Origin: Smithella sp.
Lineage (GTDB): Bacteria; Desulfobacterota; Syntrophia; Syntrophales; Smithellaceae
Length of the DNA stretch: 21,448 nt
Direction: 5' to 3'
NCBI GenBank assembly: GCA_012797505.1
Contig: JAAZOZ010000205.1
Coordinates: forward strand, 1 to 21,448
In this document: one piece after another, positions 1-8,209 of the stretch
Numbering within the stretch: position 1 is the stretch's first letter
Layout of the letters: each line of letters starts with the position of its first letter
Translations under genes and position numbers: made by a program
Notes under the pieces: generated by a model
The model's input: only the letters and a program-made list of their open reading frames with translations
Database searches by the model: none
Told to the model about the DNA's origin: nothing

Positions 1-1992
1 GGACTGCCGTGCCGGGCGATTTTCGGCGCAGAGGAAACAGGGCCGCTTCCGGATCGATTCCGCATCGACCGCCGCGCCGCTGCTGATAGCGCGGGCGGGG
101 TTATACTGCAGGGTGACGCTGTAGTCGCCGCAGGAAAGTTTTCGGGTTTGCGCCGACGCCAGGCCGCGGCAGGCCGTAGCATAGGCGGGCCAGCTTTTCT
201 TTTGCGACTCAACAAGCGCGCGGCAGAGCGCAGGCAGGGTTTTGCTTCTCTCTCCGGGAAATTCAGCGAAATGGCGATTCGAAGTAAGCAAAGCAGAGGA
301 AACCCTCTGCCGGTCGGATATTTGAGGGGATGCCGCCAATGCTTTCTTTGTCATTCCGGGCAAGCGAAGCGCGACCGGGAATCCAGCATTGAAAGATTCC
401 GGATTCGCGCGCTCGTGCCCTCGCGCCACCTTCAGGCGGTCAGGGCATTCGCGAAAATGACGAAACTCTTTTTGATTTTTATCCTCTATCTTCCGGGCGG
501 CAATTTGATTCGCGTTCGCAGGGGATGGTTGCTTGTCAGGAACGGTCTTGCCGCTCCCAGACGTAGTTTGAAACCGTTCCCTACGGTTTTGTTGTTGCCG
601 GGCTTTTATTTCCAGCGTTCGCAGCCGGTCCTTGTAAAAATCATTTCGGTTTTGTTTGTCCACGGAAAGCTCCGCGTCGGTGTTGTCCTTCCAGCGGCGG
701 CAAAGATAAATGCTTTGATACACCCGGCCGATGCGGTATTCGCGGGAGAGTTTCAGCGCCACGGCATAGTCCTCGCCGTAGCTCACATTGGGAAAGCCGA
801 TCCGGCGCAAAACAGCGGTGTCAAAAGCCCGCGGCGCGCCGATGCCGCCCACGCGCAGAAGATTGTTGTGGCCGTTTCGCACGGTCCATTCCCGGTGATC
901 GATGAGCCCCGGCGGAATCTTTTTCCCGCGCTCGTTCACCAGCGTATAGGAGCCCACGGCCATTGCGCAAGGCCCCCGGCGCAGGGCGTCAACCATGGTT
1001 TGGAGTGTGCCGGGCGATTCGTAAAGATCGTCGGAATCGAGTTGAACGGCGTAGCGGCCGCAGTGAGGAGAAAAAATCGCCTCGTTCCAGCATCCGCCGA
1101 TGCCCAGATCGCGGCGGAACGGCACAAGATGATGAACATGGGGATAACGCGCGGCAAAGTCTTTCAAAAGCTCCGTCGTGCCGTCCGTGGAGAAGTTGTC
1201 CACCGCCAGAATATTGAAGGGAAAGTCCGTTTTTTGCGCCAGCGCGCTTTTGATCGCGTCGGCAATGGTTTTCCGGCGATTGCGTACGGGGATGACGATG
1301 CTGGCCTTCCAGAGAATCTCTTCCGGCTGCCGGTTCGCGGCGGGTCTTGAAGGCAGCCGGGCGCCCAAGCGCCGCAAATGGCTGGTGGCGATTTTTTCCA
1401 GCTTTTTTTGCCGGAGGAGGTTTTCCCCGGCAACGTAGGAAAAATGCGCTTCGGATTTTCCGCCGGGTTTTTTTGACGGCACCCTTTCTTTTGCGGATAC
1501 CGTGTATAAGGATTCGGGCACGCGGATCAGATCATGCTCCAGCGAAATTCTCAGGCGCAAATCGTAAAAAGCCATGTCCGGATCGCCCGGCAGAGCGCCG
1601 TATTGTTCAATTGCGGACAAGGCAGCTCTGACCGATAAAATGAAAAAGGGACCGAAATGAAAATCGTCGCGCAGGGAGCCGGGCTGGTAGTCGTTGACCG
1701 GGTGTCCGGCAAAGCGGCCGTTGATTTTTTCGACGTAGTCCGAATAGACCAGTCCTGCCCCCGTGTCGCGGGCGACGGCCAGCAGTCTCCTGAGCTCCGG
1801 GGGACCGCAAAGCACATCTTTTTGCGCGTCCATCGCCAGCAGATAATCCGCCGGCAGGTTTTTGAAGAACATGGACGGCCGCTTCACCGGCCGGAAAGGC
1901 CCGCTGCCGGAAGGCCGGCGCAGCGCCGCCTGTATTTCATCCGGGGCGCTCCAGAGCAAAAGCCGTCCCCATTGATACACTGAAGTTTTCAT
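1..1992 (-). CDS. Glycosyltransferase family 2 / DUF4922 fusion protein (3' end beyond the window)
   Basis: The frame is open from an ATG at 1992 to the left edge, giving 664 residues with no stop. Residues about 60-165 look like a degenerate glycosyltransferase module (SLRDDFHFGP, YDLRLRISLEHD). A canonical GT2 (GT-A fold) module starts at residue 231 with SIVIPVRNRRKTIADAI, continues with DNFSTDGTTEL (265-275) and a metal-binding QLDSDD (317-322), and ends near 440. A low-complexity linker (about 465-600) leads to the start of a DUF4922-type domain: QYNPARAISSGA (629-640) and CFLCAENRP (652-660). DUF4922 is a HIT/GalT-like nucleotide-sugar fold, best known to me from Bacteroidetes, where I also recall very similar GT2 proteins. 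Donor and acceptor cannot be read from the sequence. It follows lptE by 16 bases, so a role in surface glycans is plausible but inferred. Start has only a weak GGAAA ribosome site. Confidence 0.85.
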   Translation of the reverse strand, partial: MKTSVYQWGRLLLWSAPDEIQAALRRPSGSGPFRPVKRPSMFFKNLPADYLLAMDAQKDVLCGPPELRRLLAVARDTGAGLVYSDYVEKINGRFAGHPVNDYQPGSLRDDFHFGPFFILSVRAALSAIEQYGALPGDPDMAFYDLRLRISLEHDLIRVPESLYTVSAKERVPSKKPGGKSEAHFSYVAGENLLRQKKLEKIATSHLRRLGARLPSRPAANRQPEEILWKASIVIPVRNRRKTIADAIKSALAQKTDFPFNILAVDNFSTDGTTELLKDFAARYPHVHHLVPFRRDLGIGGCWNEAIFSPHCGRYAVQLDSDDLYESPGTLQTMVDALRRGPCAMAVGSYTLVNERGKKIPPGLIDHREWTVRNGHNNLLRVGGIGAPRAFDTAVLRRIGFPNVSYGEDYAVALKLSREYRIGRVYQSIYLCRRWKDNTDAELSVDKQNRNDFYKDRLRTLEIKARQQQNRRERFQTTSGSGKTVPDKQPSPANANQIAARKIEDKNQKEFRHFRECPDRLKVARGHERANPESFNAGFPVALRLPGMTKKALAASPQISDRQRVSSALLTSNRHFAEFPGERSKTLPALCRALVESQKKSWPAYATACRGLASAQTRKLSCGDYSVTLQYNPARAISSGAAVDAESIRKRPCFLCAENRPARQS
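350..461. repeat. Palindromic repeat element inside a coding region
   Basis: The segment begins GTCATTCCGGGCAAGCGAAG and ends GCGAAAATGAC, so its ends are inverted copies of GTCATT. The inner sequence CGACCGGGAATCCAG is typical of dispersed intergenic repeats in Gram-negative genomes. Here it lies inside the glycosyltransferase/DUF4922 frame, in the linker, and is translated without a stop. Its 112-base length is not a multiple of three, so the flanks must also have changed, or the boundaries are slightly off. Confidence 0.6.
539..580. repeat. Inverted repeat in the same linker
   Basis: GGAACGGT at 539-546 is the exact reverse complement of ACCGTTCC at 573-580, with a 26-base loop. It lies in the same low-complexity linker as the element at 350-461 and is also read through in frame. 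Confidence 0.5.
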
Positions 1993-2008
1993 GATTTTCC
2001 GGGCGCCG

Positions 2009-2542
2009 TCAGAAGTCGGACATCATCAGATTAAAGGTATTTTCCGCCGTGTCCTTCGCCAGCTTGGCCAGGGCCTGCTGTCGGGCCGGTTTCGGATTGA
2101 CGTTGTCCTGCAGCTTGTAATCCGATGTTCCGACAACGTTCTGCGAAGACCAGATGGTTTTGCCGCTGTCCTTTTCGCGCAAGCTGGCCTCCAGGATGAT
2201 AGACATTCTTTCTTCCGCGGCCAGAATGTTGTTGCGGTAGGAGAGAACTCCCGTGGTGATGCTGAGGATATTGACGTTGATGATGGCGTCCGCCTGCTCG
2301 AGAGTGGGCGCGCTTTTGAAGCGATTGCTCTGGATGATCTGGTCGATGAAGGCGTTGCGCAAAATATTTTCCGCTTCCGCTTCCGCGGTTTTGTTGACAA
2401 AAGGCGCGACGTAAATATTGACGATCCGTTTGTCGATATATTCGCCCTGCGGCGCGAAGCCGTAGCCGCAACTGAGCAGCAAAACGCAGGACAGGCTCAA
2501 AAGCGACAGTTTGACAGCGGACAATCCTCTTGGTTTTTTCAT
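2009..2542 (-). CDS. lptE: LPS assembly lipoprotein LptE
   Basis: 177 residues. An N-terminal signal ends in a lipobox (LLSC, lipidated Cys25), followed by GYGFAP, the usual start of mature LptE. The body matches the LptE/RlpB fold: VNIYVAPFVNKT, then NAFIDQIIQ, and a late TIWSSQNVVGTSDYKL. LptE is an outer-membrane lipoprotein that plugs the LptD barrel and helps insert lipopolysaccharide. I chose the ATG at 2542 because AAGGAAA sits just upstream and the signal peptide begins directly; a start 10 codons earlier is possible but would add a non-signal-like tail. The ribosome site overlaps the leuS stop codon (CCCTAAAGGAAA), so translation is probably coupled. leuS-lptE is a common pairing in proteobacteria. 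Confidence 0.9.
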   Translation of the reverse strand: MKKPRGLSAVKLSLLSLSCVLLLSCGYGFAPQGEYIDKRIVNIYVAPFVNKTAEAEAENILRNAFIDQIIQSNRFKSAPTLEQADAIINVNILSITTGVLSYRNNILAAEERMSIILEASLREKDSGKTIWSSQNVVGTSDYKLQDNVNPKPARQQALAKLAKDTAENTFNLMMSDF

Positions 2543-2555
2543 GGATCCGTTTCCT

Positions 2556-5135
2556 TTAGGGAGCGACGACAATGTTGACCAGCTTTTTGGGAACGTAAAT
2601 CACTTTCAGAATTTTATTTTTCCCGATGAACGCGGCGATTTTTTCATCCGCCTGCGCGTCGGCTTTGATCTTTTCCGCGTCGCAATCGACCGGCACGGTC
2701 ATCCGGCTGCGCAGCTTCCCGTTGATCTGGATGACGATCGTCATTTCTTCCTCGCTGGCGACGGCGGGATCGAAGTCGGGCCAGGGCATGTCGGCCGCGG
2801 GCTTGTCCTTGCCCAGCCTCTCCCAGAGCTCTTCCGTGATGTGCGGAACGATCGGCGTCAGCAGCAGAATCGCCGTTTCCAGGGCTTCGCGGACGACGGA
2901 CAGGGCCGTCCGGTTGTCTTTGGTCGGATGCTTGACGCTGTATAAGACATTGACCAGTTCCATGACCGCGCTGATGGCCGTGTTGAAGTGGAAGCGGTCT
3001 TCGATATCCTGCGAGACCTTGCGGATCGTCTGATGCGTTTTTCGCCGGAGCGCCTTGACGTCGTCCGTCAGTTCCAGCGGACCGGCGGCCGGCGCGGCCC
3101 CCCGGATGTCTTCGACATATTCGTCAAAGATCCGCCACAGGCGGCCGAGAAAGCGGAAGGATCCTTCCACGCCCTGTTCGCTCCATTCCAGATCTTTTTC
3201 CGGCGGCGAGGCGAACAGGCAGAAGATGCGCGCGGTATCGGCGCCGTAGGTTTTCACCAGAAAATCCGGGTCGATGACGTTCTTGAGCGATTTGGACATT
3301 TTTTCCGTCTTGCCGATGATGACGTCTTTGCCGCAGAACTGACACTTGCCGCTTTGGGCCTGTTCGGGGAAGAGGTAGCCGTGTTCGGGGCACTTCATCG
3401 TTTCCTTGCAGACCATGCCCTGCGTCAGGAGATTGGTGAAGGGCTCATCGACGCCGATCACGCCGAAGTCGCGCAGCACCTTGGTGTAGAACCGCGCGTA
3501 GAGCAGATGCAGAATGGCGTGCTCGATGCCGCCGATGTACTGATCCACCGGCATCCAGTAGTCGAGCGCCTTGCGGTCGAGTCCCGGTTTGGTGTTGTAT
3601 CCGGGGCAGCAGAAGCGGTCGAAGTACCAGGATGATTCGACGAACGTGTCCATCGTATCGGTTTCGCGCGCGGCGGGGCCGCCGCATTGCGGGCAGGTGG
3701 TGTTCACGAAGTCCGGCAAAGCCGCAAGCGGCGAGCCGCCTTCGGGACTGAAAATGACGTTTTCGGGCAGAATGACCGGCAGATCTTTTTCCGGCACCGG
3801 CACGATGCCGCATTTTTTGCAGTCGATCATCGGAATGGGCGCGCCCCAGTAGCGCTGGCGGGAGATGCCCCAGTCGCGCAGGCGGTACTGGATGGTGCGC
3901 TTGCCCTTGCCTTCGGCTTCCAGATAATCGGCGATCGCTTCCAGCACTTTTGTGTTTTCCATGCCGTTGAATGGGCCGGAGTTGACCAGAATCCCTTCAT
4001 CAACGTAGGCCTCGGTCATCGTCGCCGCATCGAGCGTCCGGTCTTTGGGAGAAATGACGACGACCAGCTCCAGATTGAATTTTTTGGCGAATTCGAAGTC
4101 GCGCTGGTCGTGCGTGGGCACGGCCATGACGCAGCCGGTGCCGTAGTCGGCCAAAACGAAGTTCGCGGCGTAAATCGGCATCTTGTAGCCGGTGAGCGGA
4201 TTGAGGCAGTAGGAATCCAGAAAGAGGCCTTCCTTCTCGTAATACTCGGAGGTCCGCATGAGCTTGTCCTGCTTTTTGACTTTTTCCACAAACGCCCGCA
4301 CGTTTTTTTCGCAGGGCTTCCCCTTGGCCAGTTCGGTGACCAGCGGATGCTCGGCCGCCACCAGCATGAAGGTTGCGCCGAAAAGCGTGTCCTGGCGCGT
4401 GGTGAAAACCTGAATGACGCCATTGCCTTCCGCCATTGGAAAATCGACCAGGCAGCCGTAGCTTTTGCCGATCCAGTTTTTCTGCATCGTCATGACGCGC
4501 TCAGGCCATCCGGGGAGACGGTCGCAGTATTCCAGAAGCTCCTCGGTGTAGGCCGTGATTTTGAAGAACCACTGATCGAGTGTTTTTTCCGTAACTTCCG
4601 TGCCGCAGCGCCAGCACAGGCCGCCTTCGACCTGTTCGTTGGCGAGCACCGTGTCACACCTGGCGCAGAAATTCACGCTGGAGCGCTTCTTGTAAGCCAG
4701 GCCTTTTTCGACCATCCAGATGAAAAAGAGCTGTTCCCATCGGTAGTATTGGGGTTCGCAGGTGGCCACTTCGCGGTCCCAGTCGTAGCTGAAGCCCATC
4801 CGTTTGAGCTGCTTTTTCATGTGGTCGATGTTTTCATGCGTCCACCTGGACGGATGAATCTTGTGCTCGATGGCGGCATTTTCCGCGGGCATGCCGAAGG
4901 CGTCCCAGCCGATCGGATGGAGAACGTTGAATCCTTTCATACGCTTGTAGCGGGCCACCACGTCGCCGATGGTGTAATTGCGCACGTGGCCGATATGGAT
5001 TTTCCCCGACGGATAGGGAAACATTTCCAGCAGGTAGTATTTCTTTTTATTCGGATCTTCGACGACTTTGAAGGTTTTTTCTTCTTCCCATTTCTTTTGC
5101 CATTTTTCTTCGATGGCGATCGGATCGTACTTCAT
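2556..5135 (-). CDS. leuS: Leucyl-tRNA synthetase
   Basis: 859 residues, normal length for bacterial LeuRS. Class I signature HIGH is at residues 47-50 (PSGKIHIGHVRNYTIGD) and KMSKS at 612-616 (EKMSKSLKN). A zinc-type CARC...CWRC insert, the CP1 editing domain (TRQDTLFGATF) and the catalytic WGISRQRYWGAPIP block are present; the C-terminal region ends near VNIVVAP. It charges tRNA-Leu with leucine and edits mischarged products. The start is taken as ATG 5135 (MKYDPIAIEEKW), which matches the family's N-terminus; an in-frame ATG at 5186 would add 17 unconserved residues. The gene lies 112 bases after the MFS gene and directly before lptE. Confidence 0.97.
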   Translation of the reverse strand: MKYDPIAIEEKWQKKWEEEKTFKVVEDPNKKKYYLLEMFPYPSGKIHIGHVRNYTIGDVVARYKRMKGFNVLHPIGWDAFGMPAENAAIEHKIHPSRWTHENIDHMKKQLKRMGFSYDWDREVATCEPQYYRWEQLFFIWMVEKGLAYKKRSSVNFCARCDTVLANEQVEGGLCWRCGTEVTEKTLDQWFFKITAYTEELLEYCDRLPGWPERVMTMQKNWIGKSYGCLVDFPMAEGNGVIQVFTTRQDTLFGATFMLVAAEHPLVTELAKGKPCEKNVRAFVEKVKKQDKLMRTSEYYEKEGLFLDSYCLNPLTGYKMPIYAANFVLADYGTGCVMAVPTHDQRDFEFAKKFNLELVVVISPKDRTLDAATMTEAYVDEGILVNSGPFNGMENTKVLEAIADYLEAEGKGKRTIQYRLRDWGISRQRYWGAPIPMIDCKKCGIVPVPEKDLPVILPENVIFSPEGGSPLAALPDFVNTTCPQCGGPAARETDTMDTFVESSWYFDRFCCPGYNTKPGLDRKALDYWMPVDQYIGGIEHAILHLLYARFYTKVLRDFGVIGVDEPFTNLLTQGMVCKETMKCPEHGYLFPEQAQSGKCQFCGKDVIIGKTEKMSKSLKNVIDPDFLVKTYGADTARIFCLFASPPEKDLEWSEQGVEGSFRFLGRLWRIFDEYVEDIRGAAPAAGPLELTDDVKALRRKTHQTIRKVSQDIEDRFHFNTAISAVMELVNVLYSVKHPTKDNRTALSVVREALETAILLLTPIVPHITEELWERLGKDKPAADMPWPDFDPAVASEEEMTIVIQINGKLRSRMTVPVDCDAEKIKADAQADEKIAAFIGKNKILKVIYVPKKLVNIVVAP

Positions 5136-5247
5136 AACGGTGGTTTTCTCCCAAAAGAGTTCAATAATCGGGGATTTGCTTAACATATTGGATGGGGCAG
5201 CGCAACGGCTTTGTCGGGCGTCGAAGTCGGCTTTCTCCTGCGGGAAA

Positions 5248-6444
5248 CTAAGGCTCCTGCTCTTCGGACCGTCTGACGGTGATGTAAAGGATCATGCCTG
5301 CCAGCATGACCGCGGCTGCTCCGAAGAAAAGAGTGGTGTAGCCGAAAGAATCGATCAGCCCTCCGGCGATGGCCGGACCCAGAAGCAGCGTCCCGTTCTG
5401 GCAGGCCTGATAAAGGCCGACGAATCCCGCTGTCTGGTCTTTCGGGATCATGCTGAGAAAGAAAGGGTAGGAGACGGCAAGCACCGTTCCATAGGCGGCG
5501 CCGGCGATGATCACCAGAAAAAGCAGCGATTCGTAGGTTTGGAGGAAGGGGATCACGCAAAAACAGACGATCAGCGCGGCGACTCCGCCGATCGTGGTTT
5601 GTTTCAATCCCAGCTTCGCGCCCAGCAAACCGCCGGGCAGGGCGAAGCCGACAAAAGAAGCATTGAGCACGAAGAATGCTTTAACCGCCTGCTCAACGGA
5701 CAGGCTGAAAAGCGCCATGCAGGTAATGACGAAAAAAGCGCTCACCATCCACAAACTGATCCATTGCAGCGTCATGCCGGAAAGGAAACGCAGCAGATTT
5801 TTCCGGCCGGAAAGCTCCCGGAACAGGCGCAGGCGCGTTTTGCCTTGCGGCGGAACGGATTCCTTCACGGAAAGGCACATCACGGCGACGGCGGCCGGCA
5901 CCGCAATCAGAACCCACACAAACGGGCGGGTAGGCGAGATTTCCCACCACCGCGCGGCAAACAGCAGGTAGCTCAGGATGCCGGTTCCCCCGATCAGAAA
6001 CATGACGCCCGACGCGAAGCTTCGCTGCGCCGCGGGAATGATGTCGGGCAGCAGCGCGAAATAGGGGCCGATGGCGAAGAAGAATCCGGCATACGCCAGG
6101 AAGATGACGGGGATCGCGGCGGCCAGGGAGTGAATTTGCGTCAGCAGAAGAACCATGCTCCAGGCCAGAAGCCATCCGGCGACGATCAGGGGTCGACGCC
6201 GCCCCAGCGGCGTGCGGATCCGGTCGGACAGCGCGCCGGCCAGTACGGGAAAGAACAGGCCGGTGATGCCGGTGGTGGACAAAATGACGCCGGTTCCCGC
6301 GTTGGACCCCGTGAGTTCTTTCAGGTAGAGCGGCAGCGTTGCCCAGGTGAATCCCCAGAAGGTCTGGACCGCGAAAAGGCCCATGGCGAATCCCGCGAGT
6401 TTCAAAAGCCCGGCGGGCGAAGGTTCGGTGTGCTCCGGGATCAT
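5248..6444 (-). CDS. MFS transporter, sugar-type
   Basis: 398 residues with about 12 hydrophobic segments. The loop after the second segment reads ALSDRIRTPLGRRRPLI, the major facilitator motif A in the form seen in GPH/SLC45-like sugar carriers. It is an inner-membrane secondary transporter; the substrate cannot be read from the sequence. GCAGGAAAAAGA precedes the ATG, a good ribosome site. It begins 50 bases after the amgK-like kinase and is probably in the same transcript as murU-amgK. That context suggests an amino sugar or other cell-wall-derived sugar, but this is inference. AmpG, the classical muropeptide permease, is also MFS, but its signature loop is different. Confidence 0.85.
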   Translation of the reverse strand: MIPEHTEPSPAGLLKLAGFAMGLFAVQTFWGFTWATLPLYLKELTGSNAGTGVILSTTGITGLFFPVLAGALSDRIRTPLGRRRPLIVAGWLLAWSMVLLLTQIHSLAAAIPVIFLAYAGFFFAIGPYFALLPDIIPAAQRSFASGVMFLIGGTGILSYLLFAARWWEISPTRPFVWVLIAVPAAVAVMCLSVKESVPPQGKTRLRLFRELSGRKNLLRFLSGMTLQWISLWMVSAFFVITCMALFSLSVEQAVKAFFVLNASFVGFALPGGLLGAKLGLKQTTIGGVAALIVCFCVIPFLQTYESLLFLVIIAGAAYGTVLAVSYPFFLSMIPKDQTAGFVGLYQACQNGTLLLGPAIAGGLIDSFGYTTLFFGAAAVMLAGMILYITVRRSEEQEP

Positions 6445-6494
6445 TCTTTTTCCTGCAAGATAGACGCCTCCGTGCTATCCGGACGGTCGGCCGA

Positions 6495-7478
6495 TCAGGC
6501 TGAAAGTTTGTTTGCGCAGGTCCGGGCCAGTTCCTTTAAAACCGGCATCGTGCCCGTCTGGGACGCGGCGGCGGCCAGGTTCCGAATGCCGCCCGCGGTA
6601 TGCCGGAGAAAGTCCGGCTTGTTTTTCTTGAGTCCCAGAAAACCATAGGCGCCCAGCGCCTGCATCAGCCGCTGGGCCGCGCCTTCCCAGAAATAGTCGG
6701 TGAACTTTTCAAAGCTGTAATCCGGCTCCATGATCCGGTAATAAAAAGCGACAAGTTCATTGCGTTCGGACGAAGAGAATGAGACGTAGGGGTCGCAGAT
6801 CAGCGAGCCCAGGTCGTAAAAAAGATTGCCCGTTCGCATGCCCTGAAAGTCGAGAAATACCGGCCGGTCATTTCGAATCATGATATTCTGGGACTGAAAA
6901 TCCCGGTGGATCAGGCATTCCGGGATTTTTTGCAGGCGGTCGATCAGCGCCTCCATCTCTTCCGCCCAGTCGCGCTCCTGCGGGCCGGAAAGCGAAAGAC
7001 CGCAGACGGCCTCGACGAAGTTTTCCCTGAAGTAGGCGTGTTCCCAGGCGTAGAGCGACCGGTCATACCCCCGGCACAGCTTTAAAGAAGCCGGCACATC
7101 GGATAGCGGAGTCCGGTGAAGCCTGTGGATTCCGGAAAGAGCCGTCAGATAGTGGCGCCTCCGTTTTCGCCAGGGAGCGGCGCGCAGGGAATACAGATCC
7201 GCATCGCCCAGATCCTCGAGCAGCATGAACCGCTTTCGGAAGTCGAAGGCGATGATGCGGGGAACCGGCATGCCGATCTCGGTCATGAATCGGTTGATCT
7301 CCGCCCAGTAGGCGTTTTCCTCCACGTCGGTTCCGTATTCCATAAAGATGAAGGTGGAGCCTCCGGGCACGCGCACGCGGTAAAAGGTGCGGTCGGAGCC
7401 GCCCTTGAGGATCGGATCGTACTGAAACTCCACCGCGCCCAGATGATGATTTACAAATTGTCGAATATCCCGGTTCAT
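6495..7478 (-). CDS. AmgK-like sugar kinase (aminoglycoside phosphotransferase family)
   Basis: 327 residues of the APH/choline-kinase fold. The catalytic loop is HRDFQSQNIM (191-200, Asp193 and Asn198) and the metal-binding DFQG is at 210-213, followed by GNLFYDLGSL. An N-terminal nucleotide-binding lobe holds GGSDRTFYRV and an ME hinge-like segment. In Pseudomonas, AmgK phosphorylates MurNAc and GlcNAc at the anomeric position, and its product is activated by MurU. Here it overlaps the nucleotidyltransferase upstream by four bases (ATGA), the same order as amgK-murU partners, so the functional link is strong. True substrate is not proven; other sugar 1-kinases of this family exist. Confidence 0.8.
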   Translation of the reverse strand: MNRDIRQFVNHHLGAVEFQYDPILKGGSDRTFYRVRVPGGSTFIFMEYGTDVEENAYWAEINRFMTEIGMPVPRIIAFDFRKRFMLLEDLGDADLYSLRAAPWRKRRRHYLTALSGIHRLHRTPLSDVPASLKLCRGYDRSLYAWEHAYFRENFVEAVCGLSLSGPQERDWAEEMEALIDRLQKIPECLIHRDFQSQNIMIRNDRPVFLDFQGMRTGNLFYDLGSLICDPYVSFSSSERNELVAFYYRIMEPDYSFEKFTDYFWEGAAQRLMQALGAYGFLGLKKNKPDFLRHTAGGIRNLAAAASQTGTMPVLKELARTCANKLSA

Positions 7479-8209
7479 AAGGTCTGATCGCGTAATGTAG
7501 TGTATTCTTCCATCGTGCCCAGATCGTGCCAGAAGCCTTCATCGATGACGATTCCGCCGACGGACCGGGGATTTTGCCGGATGCTCTCGACGAGCGGCAG
7601 TACAATCGATTCGATTTTCCCCGCCGAAAGCCGCCGGAGGAAGGCCGTTTCCAGAACATAAATCCCCGCGAAAAGGCAGGACTGGACGCCCGGGTTGTGC
7701 AAAGCGTCCCTCATATCGCAGATAAATCCCCGAGAGTCAATACGGACATTCGTCAGCGGCCCCCGGCTGCGCAGCGCCAGCGTCGCCTCCGTACAAAGCT
7801 CCGCGTGCCTTTTCAGGAGAGGTTCAAGCGGAAGGTTGGTGATAATATCGCCGTTGTAAACGATGATGCGGCGGTCCTGTCCGATCAGATCCTCGATATT
7901 CTTGATGCCGCCCGCCGTGTCCAGAAGCACGGGTTCATGGCGGAAAATGATGGGAATGTTCCCCCATCGGCTCTCCGGGAACGCTTCCCGGTATTTCTCC
8001 GGGCAGTGATGCGTGTTGATGATAAAACGCTCCACGCCCGCGGTGCGCAGATGCTCCATCGCGTAAGTGATGATCGGGCGCCCGCCGACCGGCAGCAGCG
8101 GTTTGGGCAAGTGTTGCGTGAGCGGCCGAAGTCTGGTGCCCAGCCCCGCGCCCAGAATGAAAGCCGTGCGGATTTTTGGCTCTGCCGAATCGGAAGGACA
8201 GCGGTTCAT
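7475..8209 (-). CDS. MurU-like sugar-1-phosphate nucleotidyltransferase
   Basis: 244 residues. The nucleotide-binding signature GAGLGTRLRPLT lies at 20-31, PKPLLPVGGRP at 35-45, and the metal Asp is in YNGDIITNLP (Asp121). EGFWHDLGTMEEY near the C-terminus is typical of the short MurU/GCD1-like group that lacks an acyltransferase domain. It would use UTP or another NTP to activate a sugar 1-phosphate, here most likely the product of the overlapping kinase gene. The start is uncertain: ATG 8209 gives a compact N-terminus but has no clear ribosome site; a TTG at 8245 would add 12 residues. It is probably the first gene of the run down to leuS. Confidence 0.82.
   Translation of the reverse strand: MNRCPSDSAEPKIRTAFILGAGLGTRLRPLTQHLPKPLLPVGGRPIITYAMEHLRTAGVERFIINTHHCPEKYREAFPESRWGNIPIIFRHEPVLLDTAGGIKNIEDLIGQDRRIIVYNGDIITNLPLEPLLKRHAELCTEATLALRSRGPLTNVRIDSRGFICDMRDALHNPGVQSCLFAGIYVLETAFLRRLSAGKIESIVLPLVESIRQNPRSVGGIVIDEGFWHDLGTMEEYTTLRDQTL

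Noticed and set aside
148..1350. A 400-codon plus-strand frame at the left edge
   Set aside because: The opposite strand encodes clear GT2 and DUF4922 motifs in one frame through the whole stretch, so the plus-strand frame is a shadow.
3687..5183. A 498-codon open frame on the plus strand opposite leuS
   Set aside because: It lies wholly antisense to a well-conserved leuS, has no recognisable domains, and its residue composition is that of the reverse frame of a GC-rich gene.
5068..6648. A 526-codon open frame on the plus strand opposite the MFS gene
   Set aside because: It is antisense to the MFS gene and parts of leuS and the kinase gene; the product is rich in charged residues with no conserved motif, typical of a shadow frame.
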